Below, in pieces: positions 51,980-60,941 of a DNA stretch of 64,000 nt; the stretch's first letter is position 1, and every line of letters starts with the position of its first letter. The notes beneath the pieces are model-generated. The model made no database searches. It saw only the letters and a list, made by a program, of their open reading frames with translations, and had not been told where the DNA came from. Made by a program: the position numbers and the translations under genes. Origin of the DNA: Streptomyces rhizosphaerihabitans (GTDB lineage Bacteria > Actinomycetota > Actinomycetes > Streptomycetales > Streptomycetaceae); assembly GCF_025399795.1 (NCBI RefSeq), contig NZ_JAODTZ010000050.1, forward strand, positions 1 to 64,000, given 5' to 3'.

Positions 51980-52801
51980 CTACCGCGTCACCTCCGTCGA
52001 CTTGAAGGACGTACCCTGCGGAGCCAGGCACACGAACCAGCTGTTCGGGGAGCCCTCGACCGCCCGGATCGCGAACGTGCCGGGCGCGCCCCCCTCGCCG
52101 TCCGAGGTGTCCCTGCCCAGCACGGTCGTCGTCCCGTCCTTCCAGGTGCAGGTCACACTCCGGGCGGTCTTGGCGACATGGCCGACGACCAGGCGCTGCG
52201 GTCCCTTGGAGCCGGGTTGCAGCGGGAGTGCGGCGCTCTCCAGGTCCGTGCCCGCCTGGACGTCCTTCGCGTCGAACGTGTTCTGCACGCTCCAGGATTT
52301 CCCCTTCTGAGAGCCCCGGTACACGAAGAACGAGGTCTTGCCGATCAGGTCGGACGCCTTGCTCACGCCCGTCGGCACCTCCTCTTGCTCGATCATCGCC
52401 GACAGCTGGCCCTGTGCCTCCGCCGCGTCACGCGGCGCCGCCCACACGTCGACGAAGACCTTCCACGGCTTGCCCTGGTCGGTTCCGCTCGCCAGTACCG
52501 TCCGATGCCCGAACAGATCCGGTGTCCCGGTCTGCGACGGCGCCGTCACGGCCGGCTCCACCCGGCCCCCGCTCCCGCCCGGCATCCCGGCCAGTGCCAG
52601 CGTCCCCGTCGTGCCGGCGATCACCAGGGCGGTGGCCGTCGCGATCGCCCAGCGGCGGGCCCGCCGGCGTCGGCCGCCGCGGACGACCGCCGCGTAGGGG
52701 GCTATGCCGATCTCGACCTCGTCCGCCGCCTCGGCCAGCAGGAAGGCGATGTCCGTTTCCGTCGCCATGCTGTGATTCGTCTCCCGGTTCCCGCTCATCA
52801 T
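51980..52801 (-). CDS. Membrane-anchored protein, probable partner of the SigE-type sigma factor
   Basis: A 273-residue protein with a cytoplasmic N terminus (about 1-50; DIAFLLAEAADEVEIGIAPYAAVVRGGRRRRARR), one membrane segment (about 52-72; AIATATALVIAGTTGTLALAG) and an extracytoplasmic domain. It overlaps the sigma gene by four bases (ATGA; an ATG three bases later is also possible), which implies a stoichiometric function with it. It has no zinc-binding anti-sigma motif. In Streptomyces such downstream proteins usually modulate the SAV/SigE-type 'ECF-like' factor; anti-sigma activity is inferred, not shown. Confidence 0.82.
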   Translation of the reverse strand: MMSGNRETNHSMATETDIAFLLAEAADEVEIGIAPYAAVVRGGRRRRARRWAIATATALVIAGTTGTLALAGMPGGSGGRVEPAVTAPSQTGTPDLFGHRTVLASGTDQGKPWKVFVDVWAAPRDAAEAQGQLSAMIEQEEVPTGVSKASDLIGKTSFFVYRGSQKGKSWSVQNTFDAKDVQAGTDLESAALPLQPGSKGPQRLVVGHVAKTARSVTCTWKDGTTTVLGRDTSDGEGGAPGTFAIRAVEGSPNSWFVCLAPQGTSFKSTEVTR

Positions 52802-53337
52802 TTCCGCCCTCCGTGCGTCACCGTGTCCGCCAGGCCCGGTATGACGCGGAGTTTCGCGATCCCCTTGGCCGCGTTGCTCTTCACCGCGCCCACCGAGCAG
52901 CCCATCGCCTCCGCCGCCTGGCTCTCGCTCAGGTCCTCCCAGTAGCGAAGAACCACCGCCTGGCGCTGGCGCGGAGGCAGTTGGGCGAGCGCGGTGATCA
53001 GGGCGCCTCGGTCGTCGGCGCGGGCGATCGGGTCACCGCTGTCGGGCAGCTCGCGCGCCAGGCCCGAGTCGTCCTTCGGCGCGAGGAACTCCTTGAGTTT
53101 TCTGCGGTGTTTGCGAGCGTGCGCGTTGATCATCACGCGCCGCACATACGCCTCCGGTTCATCGGCCGCGCCGACCCTGCGCCATGCCACGTACACCTGC
53201 TCCAGCGTCGCCTGGACCAGGTCCTCCGCCGCGTGCTGCTCCCCCGTCAGGAGAAATGCCGTACGCATCAGCCGCGGCCAGCGGCCGACGACGAAACTCT
53301 GGAACTCCTCGTCCCGAGCCTGTTTCCGATCCCCCAT
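52798..53337 (-). CDS. SigE-family ECF sigma factor
   Basis: A 179-residue ECF sigma factor. Region 2: FQSFVVGRWPRLMRTAFLLTGEQHAAEDLVQATLEQVYVAWRRV; region 4: LAQLPPRQRQAVVLRYWEDLSESQAAEAMGCSVGAVKSNAAKGIAKLR. This SigE group (TIGR02983) is very numerous in Streptomyces. The ATG at 53337 sits five bases after AGGAGG; the upstream in-frame GTG is too close to that site. The stop overlaps the start of the membrane partner. Target promoters are unknown. Confidence 0.94.
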   Translation of the reverse strand: MGDRKQARDEEFQSFVVGRWPRLMRTAFLLTGEQHAAEDLVQATLEQVYVAWRRVGAADEPEAYVRRVMINAHARKHRRKLKEFLAPKDDSGLARELPDSGDPIARADDRGALITALAQLPPRQRQAVVLRYWEDLSESQAAEAMGCSVGAVKSNAAKGIAKLRVIPGLADTVTHGGRK

Positions 53338-53388
53338 GAGCACCTCCTAGATGTTTGAAGGAGTCCGCGAGCATCGGATTTCGTTGCC

Positions 53389-54816
53389 TCACCGCCGCGA
53401 GATTCTCCGCGGCAGCCATACGAGCATCAGGACCGCGCCGGCCAGCAGCAGCACCCCGCTGACGCGGAACGCCAGCGCGTACCCGGCGGTCAGGGCTTCC
53501 CCGGAGGTGCTTCCTCCCGTACGGGCCGCCGCGATCGTGAACATGATCGCGAGTCCCAGCGAACCGCCCATCACCCGTGAGGTGTTGACCAGGCCCGACA
53601 CCAGCCCCGCGTCCTGGGGCGCGGCGCCCGAGGTCGCGAGCGCGGCCAGCGGTGTCGCGGCCAGGCCCGCGCCGGCCATCATCAGGATGCCGGGGAGCAT
53701 GATCGCGGTGAGGTACGGGCCGTCCGCTGTCATGGTCGACTGCCAGCCGAAGCCGGCCGCGGCCAGGAGTGTGCCGAGGACCGCCACGTTGCGCGCCCCG
53801 ACGACCGGCATGAGGCGCGGTGCCGACTTCGAGCCGATGACCACCGCGAGCGAGCTCGGCACCAGCGCGAGACCCGCGCCCAGCGGCGAGTAGCCGAGCA
53901 CGTTCTGCGCGTACAGCGTCATGAAGAACCACATGCAGAACATCGCGGAGCCGGAGACGAACATGGCCGCGTTGGCCGAGGACACCGACCGCAGCCGCAG
54001 CAGTTTCAGCGGCATCAGCGGCGCCGTGGTCCGCGCTTCGACGACCAGGAAGACCCCGATGAGCGCCGCTCCCGCGCACAGGGGCACCAGCGTCGCCGCC
54101 GCCGTCCACCCCTCGGCCTCCGTCTGCACGATCCCGTAGGCCAGCGTCGCGAGGCCGGCCGTCACCAGGAGCGCGCCGGGCAGGTCGAGCCGCCGCCCGT
54201 CCCCGGCCCGGCTCTCCACCAGCCAGTGCGCCGCGCCGGCCAGCACCACCGCGCCGATGGGCACGTTGATGAGAAGTACCCAGCGCCACGACAGCCCGTC
54301 GACCAGCAGTCCGCCGACGAGTCCGCCCGCCGCGCCGCCACCGGCGCCGACGGCGGTCCAGGTCGCGATGGCCCGCGCGCGGGCGGCGCCCTCCGGGACG
54401 GCCGACGTCAGGATCGTCAGTGTCGAGGGCGCGAGCACCGCGGCCCCCAGGCCCTGTGCGGCCCGCGCGAGAAGCAGTTGGGTGCCTTCCTGGGCGAGGC
54501 CGCCGCCGACCGAGGCGAGCGTGAAGAGCGCGAGGCCCACCAGGAACATCCGCTTGCGCCCGTACAGGTCGCCGGCCCGCCCGCCGAGGAGCATGAATCC
54601 GGCGAAGGCGATCGAGTAGGCGTTCACCACCCACTGCAGCCCCGGGCCGCTCAGCCCCAGGTCGGTCCGCATGGAGGGCAGGGCCACGTTGACGACGGAC
54701 ACGTCCAGGACGACCAGGAACTGTCCGGCACACGCGAGCGCGATCACCACCCAGGTGGGTGGCGCGATACGGGCTGATATCCGGGTGTCTTCAGCGGCTC
54801 GGAGCATGGGTGTCAT
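53389..54816 (-). CDS. MFS exporter, DHA2 (14-segment) family
   Basis: A 475-residue transporter with about 14 hydrophobic segments. Signature pieces are FLVVLDVSVVNVALPSMRTDLG (motif D1), GGRAGDLYGRKRMFLVG (motif A) and WTAVGAGGGAAGGLVGGLLVDGLSWRWVLLINVPIG (motif C plus the post-motif loop), as in EmrB/QacA-type drug:H+ antiporters. The ATG at 54816 was taken (MTPMLRAAEDTR). It is upstream of the sigma gene on the same strand with a 51-nt gap. No TetR gene is beside it, so control is unclear. Confidence 0.92.
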   Translation of the reverse strand: MTPMLRAAEDTRISARIAPPTWVVIALACAGQFLVVLDVSVVNVALPSMRTDLGLSGPGLQWVVNAYSIAFAGFMLLGGRAGDLYGRKRMFLVGLALFTLASVGGGLAQEGTQLLLARAAQGLGAAVLAPSTLTILTSAVPEGAARARAIATWTAVGAGGGAAGGLVGGLLVDGLSWRWVLLINVPIGAVVLAGAAHWLVESRAGDGRRLDLPGALLVTAGLATLAYGIVQTEAEGWTAAATLVPLCAGAALIGVFLVVEARTTAPLMPLKLLRLRSVSSANAAMFVSGSAMFCMWFFMTLYAQNVLGYSPLGAGLALVPSSLAVVIGSKSAPRLMPVVGARNVAVLGTLLAAAGFGWQSTMTADGPYLTAIMLPGILMMAGAGLAATPLAALATSGAAPQDAGLVSGLVNTSRVMGGSLGLAIMFTIAAARTGGSTSGEALTAGYALAFRVSGVLLLAGAVLMLVWLPRRISRR

Positions 54817-54957
54817 GCTCTCAACCGGCTTACGGTCCTTGCATCAGGATTTCGACGCAGACGGGCGTGCGTCACCAGACCGGGGACCCACGCGGGTCAG
54901 GGGTACGACAGTCAGGTGCCGGGCCGGCTGCGGCACGGCGCTCGGTGCCCGTGCTGC

Positions 54958-56151
54958 TCAGGCCCCCGCGCGCAGCAGCGTGACCACCGCCGCGCCGCCC
55001 AGCCCGATGTTGTGGGCGAGCCCGACCCGCGCCCCCGGCACCTGCCGCGCTTCAGCCTCTCCCCTCAACTGCCATACGAGTTCGGCGACTTGGGCGATTC
55101 CGGTCGCCCCCAGCGGATGCCCCTTGGAGATCAGCCCGCCCGAGGGGTTCACCACCCAGCGTCCGCCGTACGTCGTGGCCCCCGACTCGACGAGTTTGCC
55201 CGACTCCCCCTCCCCGCACATGCCGAGCGCCTCGTAGGTCAGCAGTTCGTTGATCGAGAAGCAGTCGTGGAGTTCCACGACGTCCACGTCCTCGATGCCG
55301 AGTCCGGAGCGTTCGTACACCTGGCGCGCGGCTTCCCGCGACATCGGCTGTCCGACGACGTCGATGCAGGAGCCGGAGGCGAAGGACTCCTCGGTGTCGG
55401 TGGTCATCGACTGGGCGACGATTTCGACCGCCCTGTCCTCCAACGCGTGCCGCTCGGCGAACCGTTCGGACACGACGACGGCCGCGGCCGCTCCGTCCGA
55501 GGTGGGCGAGCACTGGAGTCTGGTCAGCGGCCGGTGCACGGCCTTGGCGGCGAGGATCTCGTCGACGGAGTACACGTCCCGGAACTGGGCGTACGGGTTG
55601 TGCGCCGAGTGGCGGTGGTTCTTGGCGCCGACGGCGGCGAGCTGGGCCTGTGTCGTGCCGTACCGCTCCATGTGCTCGCGGGCCGCGTCGCCGAAGATCT
55701 GCGCGGTGGGCGGGGACATCTCGAAGCCGTGCCGGGCGGCCATGATTCCGTAGTGACGGGCGACGGGCGACGTCGAGAAGTCCCCGCCGTCGGCGCCCGA
55801 TCCGAGCACCCCCCGTTTCATCTTCTCGAAGCCCAGCGCGAGGACACAGTCGCAGATCCCGCCCGCCACGAACTGCCGGGCCAGCATCAACGCGCTCGCC
55901 CCGGTGGCGCAGTTGTTGTTGACGTTGTACACGGGGACGCCGGTCAGGCCGAGTTCGTAGGCGGCGCGCTGACCGGCGGTGGAGGCCTGGAAGCAGTAGC
56001 CGACGGGCACCTGTTCCACGTCCGTGTACGAGATCCCCGCGTCGGCGAGGGCGCCCGAGCCGGCCTCCCGGACCATGTCCCAGTACTGCCACTCCCGGGT
56101 CTCGGGCTTCTCGAACTTGGTCATACCGACACCGACGACGTACGTCTTCAT
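54958..56151 (-). CDS. SCP-x-type thiolase / lipid-transfer protein
   Basis: A 397-residue thiolase-fold protein of the SCP-x (lipid-transfer) group. Cys81 lies in VNNNCATGASALMLARQFV, with VELHDCFSINELL and SKGHPLGATGIAQVAELVW supplying the His residues of a non-decarboxylating thiolase. Mycobacterial Ltp3/Ltp4-type proteins with the same length act late in steroid side-chain degradation, as retro-aldolase or thiolase. It overlaps nothing but lies 9 nt after the acyl-CoA dehydrogenase, so the two are co-transcribed. Chain shortening is inferred from the operon and the KstR-type box. Confidence 0.9.
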   Translation of the reverse strand: MKTYVVGVGMTKFEKPETREWQYWDMVREAGSGALADAGISYTDVEQVPVGYCFQASTAGQRAAYELGLTGVPVYNVNNNCATGASALMLARQFVAGGICDCVLALGFEKMKRGVLGSGADGGDFSTSPVARHYGIMAARHGFEMSPPTAQIFGDAAREHMERYGTTQAQLAAVGAKNHRHSAHNPYAQFRDVYSVDEILAAKAVHRPLTRLQCSPTSDGAAAAVVVSERFAERHALEDRAVEIVAQSMTTDTEESFASGSCIDVVGQPMSREAARQVYERSGLGIEDVDVVELHDCFSINELLTYEALGMCGEGESGKLVESGATTYGGRWVVNPSGGLISKGHPLGATGIAQVAELVWQLRGEAEARQVPGARVGLAHNIGLGGAAVVTLLRAGA

Positions 56152-56160
56152 GTCGCGCTC

Positions 56161-58620
56161 CTAGTCTCGTGGCAGGCCGAGGATGCGCTCGGCCACGACA
56201 TTGAGCTGGACCTGGGTGGTGCCGCCCGCGATGGTCAGGCAGCGGGAGAGCAGGAATCCGTGCACGGCCCGCGCCCCCGGGCCTTCGCACAACGCGCCTT
56301 CGGGGCCGAGGAGTTCGAGTCCGAGTTCGGCGACCTTCTGCTGGTGCGCGGTCTGCACCAGTTTCCGGACGGAGGCGCCCGCGCCCGGTTCCACGCCGGA
56401 GACCTGGCGCAGGGTGGTGCGCAGCGTGATGCAGGCCAGGGCGTGTGCCTCGGCGAGCAGCGCTCCGAGCCGGGAGCCCTCGACGCCGGCCGGTATCAGC
56501 GCCTCGAGGCCGGTGTCGAAGGTCAACTGGTCGGCCATGTGGACGCGTTCGTTGCCGAGCGTGTTGCGGGCGACCCGCCAGCCGTCGTCCACCTCGCCGA
56601 CGACCGCGTCCGCGGGCAGCAGCGCGTCGTCGAAGTAGACGTCGTTGAAGAGGGAGTCCCCAGTGATCTCCTTCAGGGGGCGGATGTCGATGCCGTCGGT
56701 GTTCTTCATGTCGACGACGAAGTAGGTGAGCCCCTTGTGCTTGGGCGCGGCCGGGTTCGTCCGGGCGAGGAGGATCCCGTGGTCGGCCCACTGTGCCGCG
56801 CTCGTCCACACCTTCTGCCCGTTGATCCGCCACCGGCCGTCGGCCGTGCGCTCGGCGCGGGTCCGCAGTGAGGCGAGGTCGGATCCGGCGCCCGGTTCCG
56901 AGAAGAGCTGGCACCACAGGAGGTCGCCGCTCAGGGTGGGCAGCAGATAGCGCTCCTGCTGCGCCCCGGTCCCGTACGCGATGAGGGACGGTACGACCCA
57001 GGTCGCGATCCCCAGGTCGCTGATCCGCACCTCTGCCGCCGCCAACTCCTGTTGTATGGCGAGTTGCTGGACGGGGCCGGCGCCGAGTCCGTACGGCGGG
57101 GGCAGATGCGGGGCGGCGTATCCGGTGGGTGCCAGCGCCCGGCGGGCGGGCGCCGGGCCCAGCCCGCGCACCCGGTCGATCACCTGACGGGCCCCGGCCC
57201 GGTACCCGTCCGCCTCCGGCGGCAGCTCCAGGCGCAGTTCCCGTCGTACGCCGCCGCGCGCGAGCCGCGCGGCCCGCCGCAGGTGTCCGCTCCCGGCCCC
57301 GAGCAACTGCCGTGCCACCAGGGCTCGGCGCAGATAGAGATGGGCGTCGTGCTCCCAGGTGAACCCGATGCCGCCGAGTATCTGGACGCAGTCCTTGGCG
57401 CAGGAGCAGGCGGCGTCGAGGGCGGCACCGGCCGCGAGGCAGGCCGCCAACTCCCTTGCGCCGGACGACTCCTGGCCGGCACGTGCCGCGTCCCAGGTGA
57501 GCGCCCGTGCCTGTTCCAGTCGTACGAGCATGTCGGCGCACAGGTGCTTCACGCCCTGGAAGTGTCCGATGGGACGGCCGAACTGCTCGCGGACCCTGGC
57601 GTGTCCGGCGGCCGTGTCCAGCGCCCATGCCGCGGTGCCGCAGGCGTCCGCGGCGAGGACGACGGCGGCGAGGTCCCGGACCAGGGACGGGTCGACCGCG
57701 AGGACGCGGTCGGCGGGGACCCGCACCCCTTCCGCCCGGATCTCGGCGGTCGCCCGTGTCGGATCGGCGCTCTCGTGCGGCCGGACGACGAGATCGGCGG
57801 CGTCCACGACCAGCCAGACAGTGCCGCCGGACCCGACGCCTCTACCGGAATCAGCGGCCCCACCCAGCGCGGTACCACCACCGGACGCGGCACCCCCATC
57901 GAAGCCGGCCGCCCCACCCGGCGCGATATCGCCGCCCGGCGGTGCCTCCGTCTCCGCTCCCTGACCGCCACTGGACGGAGCGTCCCGCCCCGCCGCCGGC
58001 TCGTCGCCGGACGTCGTCCGCCCGTCGCCCGCGCCCGCGACCGCCGCCGCCAGCACGAGCACGTCCGCGTCGGCGCCGGAGAGCACGGGCGGCGCGGTCC
58101 CGTCGAGCACGTATCCGCCGTCCACCGCCAGGGCCGTCAGGGAGCCGGCGCCGAACGCGACGGCGCCGACGCGCTCCCCGCACCCCAGCGCCCGTAAGAG
58201 ATCAGGGAGCCCTCCGGCCCGTCCGGGATCGCCTCGCCCCGCGGCCTGTCCGGGATCGCCTCGCCCCGCGGCTTGTACGGGGTCACCGCCCGCCCCTTCC
58301 CGGGCCGCCCTGTCCGCGTCGGCCGACCGCAGTACCGCCGACGCCAGGACGTGCGCGGCGAACGGTCCCGGCAGCGCTGCCCGCGCGGCCTCCTCCACGA
58401 CGACGGCGAGGTCGACGAGGTCGCCGCCGCCACCGCCGTACGCCTCGGACAGGTGCACGGCGAGGAGCCCCTGCGCCGCGAGCGCGTCCCAGAACGGCGG
58501 TCTGCCGCCGCCCGGGGCGTCCAGGAGTTTGCGGACCTCCTCGGGCGGTACGGCGCGCGCGATCCAGCCGCGTACGGCCTCGGCCAGCTCCCGCTGCTCC
58601 GGCGTGATCGCGATGCCCAT
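56161..58620 (-). CDS. Double-domain acyl-CoA dehydrogenase (FadE34-like)
   Basis: An 819-residue fusion of two acyl-CoA dehydrogenase units. Unit 1 (about 1-460) runs from ITPEQRELAEAVRGWI to GHFQGVKHLCADM and QILGGIGFTWEHDAHLYLRRA; a Gly/Ala/Asp-rich insertion (about 108-130 and 200-265) interrupts it. Unit 2 (about 490-819) has the FAD-binding SEPGAGSDLASLRTRAERT, WTSAAQWADHGILLARTNP and the final GGTTQVQLNVVAERILG. Mycobacterial FadE34/ChsE3 combines two such halves for steroid side-chain CoA esters; this one is about 100 residues longer because of the insertions. The start is the ATG at 58620. A KstR-type box is 45 bp upstream. Confidence 0.9.
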   Translation of the reverse strand: MGIAITPEQRELAEAVRGWIARAVPPEEVRKLLDAPGGGRPPFWDALAAQGLLAVHLSEAYGGGGGDLVDLAVVVEEAARAALPGPFAAHVLASAVLRSADADRAAREGAGGDPVQAAGRGDPGQAAGRGDPGRAGGLPDLLRALGCGERVGAVAFGAGSLTALAVDGGYVLDGTAPPVLSGADADVLVLAAAVAGAGDGRTTSGDEPAAGRDAPSSGGQGAETEAPPGGDIAPGGAAGFDGGAASGGGTALGGAADSGRGVGSGGTVWLVVDAADLVVRPHESADPTRATAEIRAEGVRVPADRVLAVDPSLVRDLAAVVLAADACGTAAWALDTAAGHARVREQFGRPIGHFQGVKHLCADMLVRLEQARALTWDAARAGQESSGARELAACLAAGAALDAACSCAKDCVQILGGIGFTWEHDAHLYLRRALVARQLLGAGSGHLRRAARLARGGVRRELRLELPPEADGYRAGARQVIDRVRGLGPAPARRALAPTGYAAPHLPPPYGLGAGPVQQLAIQQELAAAEVRISDLGIATWVVPSLIAYGTGAQQERYLLPTLSGDLLWCQLFSEPGAGSDLASLRTRAERTADGRWRINGQKVWTSAAQWADHGILLARTNPAAPKHKGLTYFVVDMKNTDGIDIRPLKEITGDSLFNDVYFDDALLPADAVVGEVDDGWRVARNTLGNERVHMADQLTFDTGLEALIPAGVEGSRLGALLAEAHALACITLRTTLRQVSGVEPGAGASVRKLVQTAHQQKVAELGLELLGPEGALCEGPGARAVHGFLLSRCLTIAGGTTQVQLNVVAERILGLPRD

Positions 58621-58664
58621 GCGTGCCTCCCCAAAGGCCCAAGGTGCGTGGATCCGCGCCAGAC

Positions 58665-58678
58665 TAGAACACGTTTCA
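58665..58678. promoter_or_regulatory. KstR-type operator upstream of the acyl-CoA dehydrogenase operon
   Basis: TAGAACACGTTTCA fits TnnAACnnGTTnnA at all fixed positions, 45 bp before the ATG, placing it on the likely promoter. It is the second such box in the window; the first precedes the MaoC operon. Confidence 0.7.
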
Positions 58679-58680
58679 TT

Positions 58681-58695
58681 CTGACGGTAGGTCAG
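58681..58695. promoter_or_regulatory. CTGAC-N5-GTCAG palindrome next to the KstR-type box
   Basis: CTGACGGTAGGTCAG begins two bases after the KstR-type box. Its arms match those at 45700 and 63648, and the left half CTGACGG is identical to the 63648 copy. Two adjacent operators suggest control by two TetR-like regulators. Confidence 0.5.
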
Positions 58696-58787
58696 ATACC
58701 CATGGATCGGTCAAGAATTCGTTAGTACGCCGAAGCATCGGAATAGTTGCCCAGGCGCACCGGGTTCCCCCTGCACGTATCCCGCGC

Positions 58788-58860
58788 GGATCACCCGACC
58801 GACGTCCCCGTGTCCCCATGGATCACCCGACCGACCGTCCCCGCATCCGCACGGATCACC
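58788..58860. repeat. Direct repeats GGATCACCCGACCGAC between divergent genes
   Basis: Copies begin at 58788 and 58820 and a shortened one (GGATCACC) at 58853, giving a 32-33-bp period. They lie 55-130 bp before the MFS ATG, outside any gene. They may be operators or replication-slippage products. Confidence 0.5.
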
Positions 58861-58915
58861 CCCCGCTCGCCGCTCTCTTGAGTGCTCCTTTCTTACGGCC
58901 TGGAGGCCCCCCGCA

Positions 58916-60661
58916 ATGACGCACACGACGACCGACCAGCCCGCGCGGAGGCCGAGCGGCGCGACCGTGCCCGTGCTCGCCTTCGCGGGCATCGTTGTCG
59001 CGGTGATGCAGACCCTGCTCGTCCCGGTCATCAAGGACCTGCCGACGCTGCTGGGCACCGCGCCCAGCAACGCCACCTGGGTCCTGACCTCGACCCTGCT
59101 CTCGGGCGCCGTGGCCACGCCGATCATGGGCCGCCTCGGCGACCTCTTCGGCAAGCGGCGCATGCTGCTCACCAGCCTGGCCGTGATGGTGGTCGGCGCC
59201 CTGGTCAGCGCGCTGACCAGCGCCCTGGTGCCGATGATCGTGGGCCGTTCGCTCCAGGGCTTCGCGATGGGCGCGATCCCGCTGGGCATCGGCCTGATGC
59301 GCGACATGCTGCCCCGCGAGAAGCTCGGCTCCGCGATGGCCCTGATGAGCTCCTCGATCGGCGTCGGCGGCGGACTCGCGCTGCCCGCCGCGGCCCTCGT
59401 CGCGCAGCACACCGACTGGCACGCCCTCTTCTACGGCGCCGCCGGCCTCGGCGTCCTCTCCATCGTCCTCACCCTCCTCGTCGTACCGGAGTCCCCGATG
59501 CGCGCCGAGGGCACCTTCGACGTGCTGGGCGCGATAGGGCTCTCCGTCGGACTCGTGCTCTTCCTGCTGCCGATCACCAAGGGCAGCGACTGGGGCTGGA
59601 CCGCGCCCACCACGCTCGGCCTGTTCGGCGCGTCGCTCGCCGTGCTCCTCCTGTGGGGCGTGATGGAGCTGCGCCTGAAGGCTCCGCTGGTCGACCTGCG
59701 CACCACGGCCCGCCCCGCGGTCCTCTTCACCAACCTCGCCTCGATCATGGTCGGCGTCTCCTTCTACGTCGTCTCCCTCGTCCTGCCGCAGCTGCTCCAG
59801 CTGCCGACGTCCACCGGCTACGGCCTCGGCCAGTCGATGGTGAAGGCGGGTCTGCTCGTCGCGCCGCTCGGCCTGACGATGATGTTCACCGCGCCCGTGT
59901 ACGCCCGCCTGTCGGCGAAGTACGGCCCGAAGGTCACGCTGATCATCGGCATGGTGATCATCGGCATCGGCTACGGCGCGGGCCTCGGCCTGATGAACGC
60001 CGCCTGGCAGTCCCTGGTCATCGCGGTGGTCCTCGGCGCGGGCATCGGCCTCGCCTACTCCTCGCTGCCCGCCCTGATCGTCGGCTCCGTCCCGGCCTCG
60101 GAGACCGGAGCCGCCAACGGTCTGAACACCCTGATGCGTTCCATCGGCACGTCCGTGTCGAGCGCCGTCATCGGCATGGTGCTCGCCAACACGGCGAACC
60201 ACGTCGGCGGGGTCGCGGTCCCGACCATGCACGGCTTCCGCGTGTCCTTCCTGATCGCCACCGGCGCGGTCGCGGTCGGCCTGCTCATGGCGCTGTTCCT
60301 GCCGGGCCGTCCCCCGGCCACCAAGCCTCAGCTGGTCGCCAGCAGCGAGGAGGACGCCGCGCTGGAGCGGGCGCACGAGGTGCTCGGCGGTTTCCGCGGC
60401 CGGGTCCTGAACGTCGAGGGCGGCCCGGTTCCCCGCGCCAAGGTCACCCTGATCGACCGGCGCGGCCGCCAGGCGGGCGCCACCCACTCCGCCGAGGACG
60501 GCAGCTACGCGCTGGCCGTGCCGGCCCAGGGCGCGTACGTGCTCGCCGCTCGGGCCACCGGCCACGGCCCGCTCGCCTCGTCGGCGACGCACCTGGGCGA
60601 CGACCGGCCTGTCGCCCTCGACCTGTCACTGCCGGGCGAGGACGCCGAGGTCACCGCCTGA
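58916..60661 (+). CDS. MFS transporter with C-terminal carboxypeptidase-regulatory-like domain
   Basis: A 581-residue protein. Residues about 15-480 form a DHA2-type MFS transporter (IVVAVMQTLLVPVIKDLPTLLGT, GRLGDLFGKRRMLLTS as motif A, SSSIGVGGGLALPAAALV). Residues about 497-575 form a compact beta domain (GRVLNVEGGPVPRAKVTLIDRRGRQAGATHSAEDGSYALAVPAQGAYVLAARATGH) of the carboxypeptidase-regulatory/CnaB-like type, which should face the cytoplasm after 14 segments. The fusion is unusual for an MFS pump; it could bind a partner or substrate. GGAGG precedes the ATG by about ten bases. A hairpin terminator follows 28 nt after the stop. Confidence 0.9.
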   Translation: MTHTTTDQPARRPSGATVPVLAFAGIVVAVMQTLLVPVIKDLPTLLGTAPSNATWVLTSTLLSGAVATPIMGRLGDLFGKRRMLLTSLAVMVVGALVSALTSALVPMIVGRSLQGFAMGAIPLGIGLMRDMLPREKLGSAMALMSSSIGVGGGLALPAAALVAQHTDWHALFYGAAGLGVLSIVLTLLVVPESPMRAEGTFDVLGAIGLSVGLVLFLLPITKGSDWGWTAPTTLGLFGASLAVLLLWGVMELRLKAPLVDLRTTARPAVLFTNLASIMVGVSFYVVSLVLPQLLQLPTSTGYGLGQSMVKAGLLVAPLGLTMMFTAPVYARLSAKYGPKVTLIIGMVIIGIGYGAGLGLMNAAWQSLVIAVVLGAGIGLAYSSLPALIVGSVPASETGAANGLNTLMRSIGTSVSSAVIGMVLANTANHVGGVAVPTMHGFRVSFLIATGAVAVGLLMALFLPGRPPATKPQLVASSEEDAALERAHEVLGGFRGRVLNVEGGPVPRAKVTLIDRRGRQAGATHSAEDGSYALAVPAQGAYVLAARATGHGPLASSATHLGDDRPVALDLSLPGEDAEVTA

Positions 60662-60689
60662 CGTTCGGACCCGCCCGAGTGATCATTCC

Positions 60690-60717
60690 CACCCCCGTCG
60701 CCCTCGCGGCGGGGGTG
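60690..60717 (+). terminator. Hairpin terminator after the MFS gene
   Basis: CACCCCCGTCG (60690-60700) pairs with CGGCGGGGGTG (60707-60717), with one G-T wobble, over the loop CCCTCG. It lies shortly after the MFS stop. No T-run. Confidence 0.65.
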
Positions 60718-60941
60718 TGGGGCACGATGGGGCGGCCAGGGACCCGTACGCCCGGTTCGTTCGCACCGGTCGTACGCGCCCGATGTCCACGCCGGACGTC
60801 CGCGCGGTCCGCAGTTCCGCGCCGGACGCCCGCATCGGACGCACGCATCCGATCCACGTAGCCTTTTCCGCACCCGCTCCACGCACCAGCCGTTCGCAAC
60901 GCTTGACGCACCCCGTTGTTCGCACCGATGGAGGAGACCCC

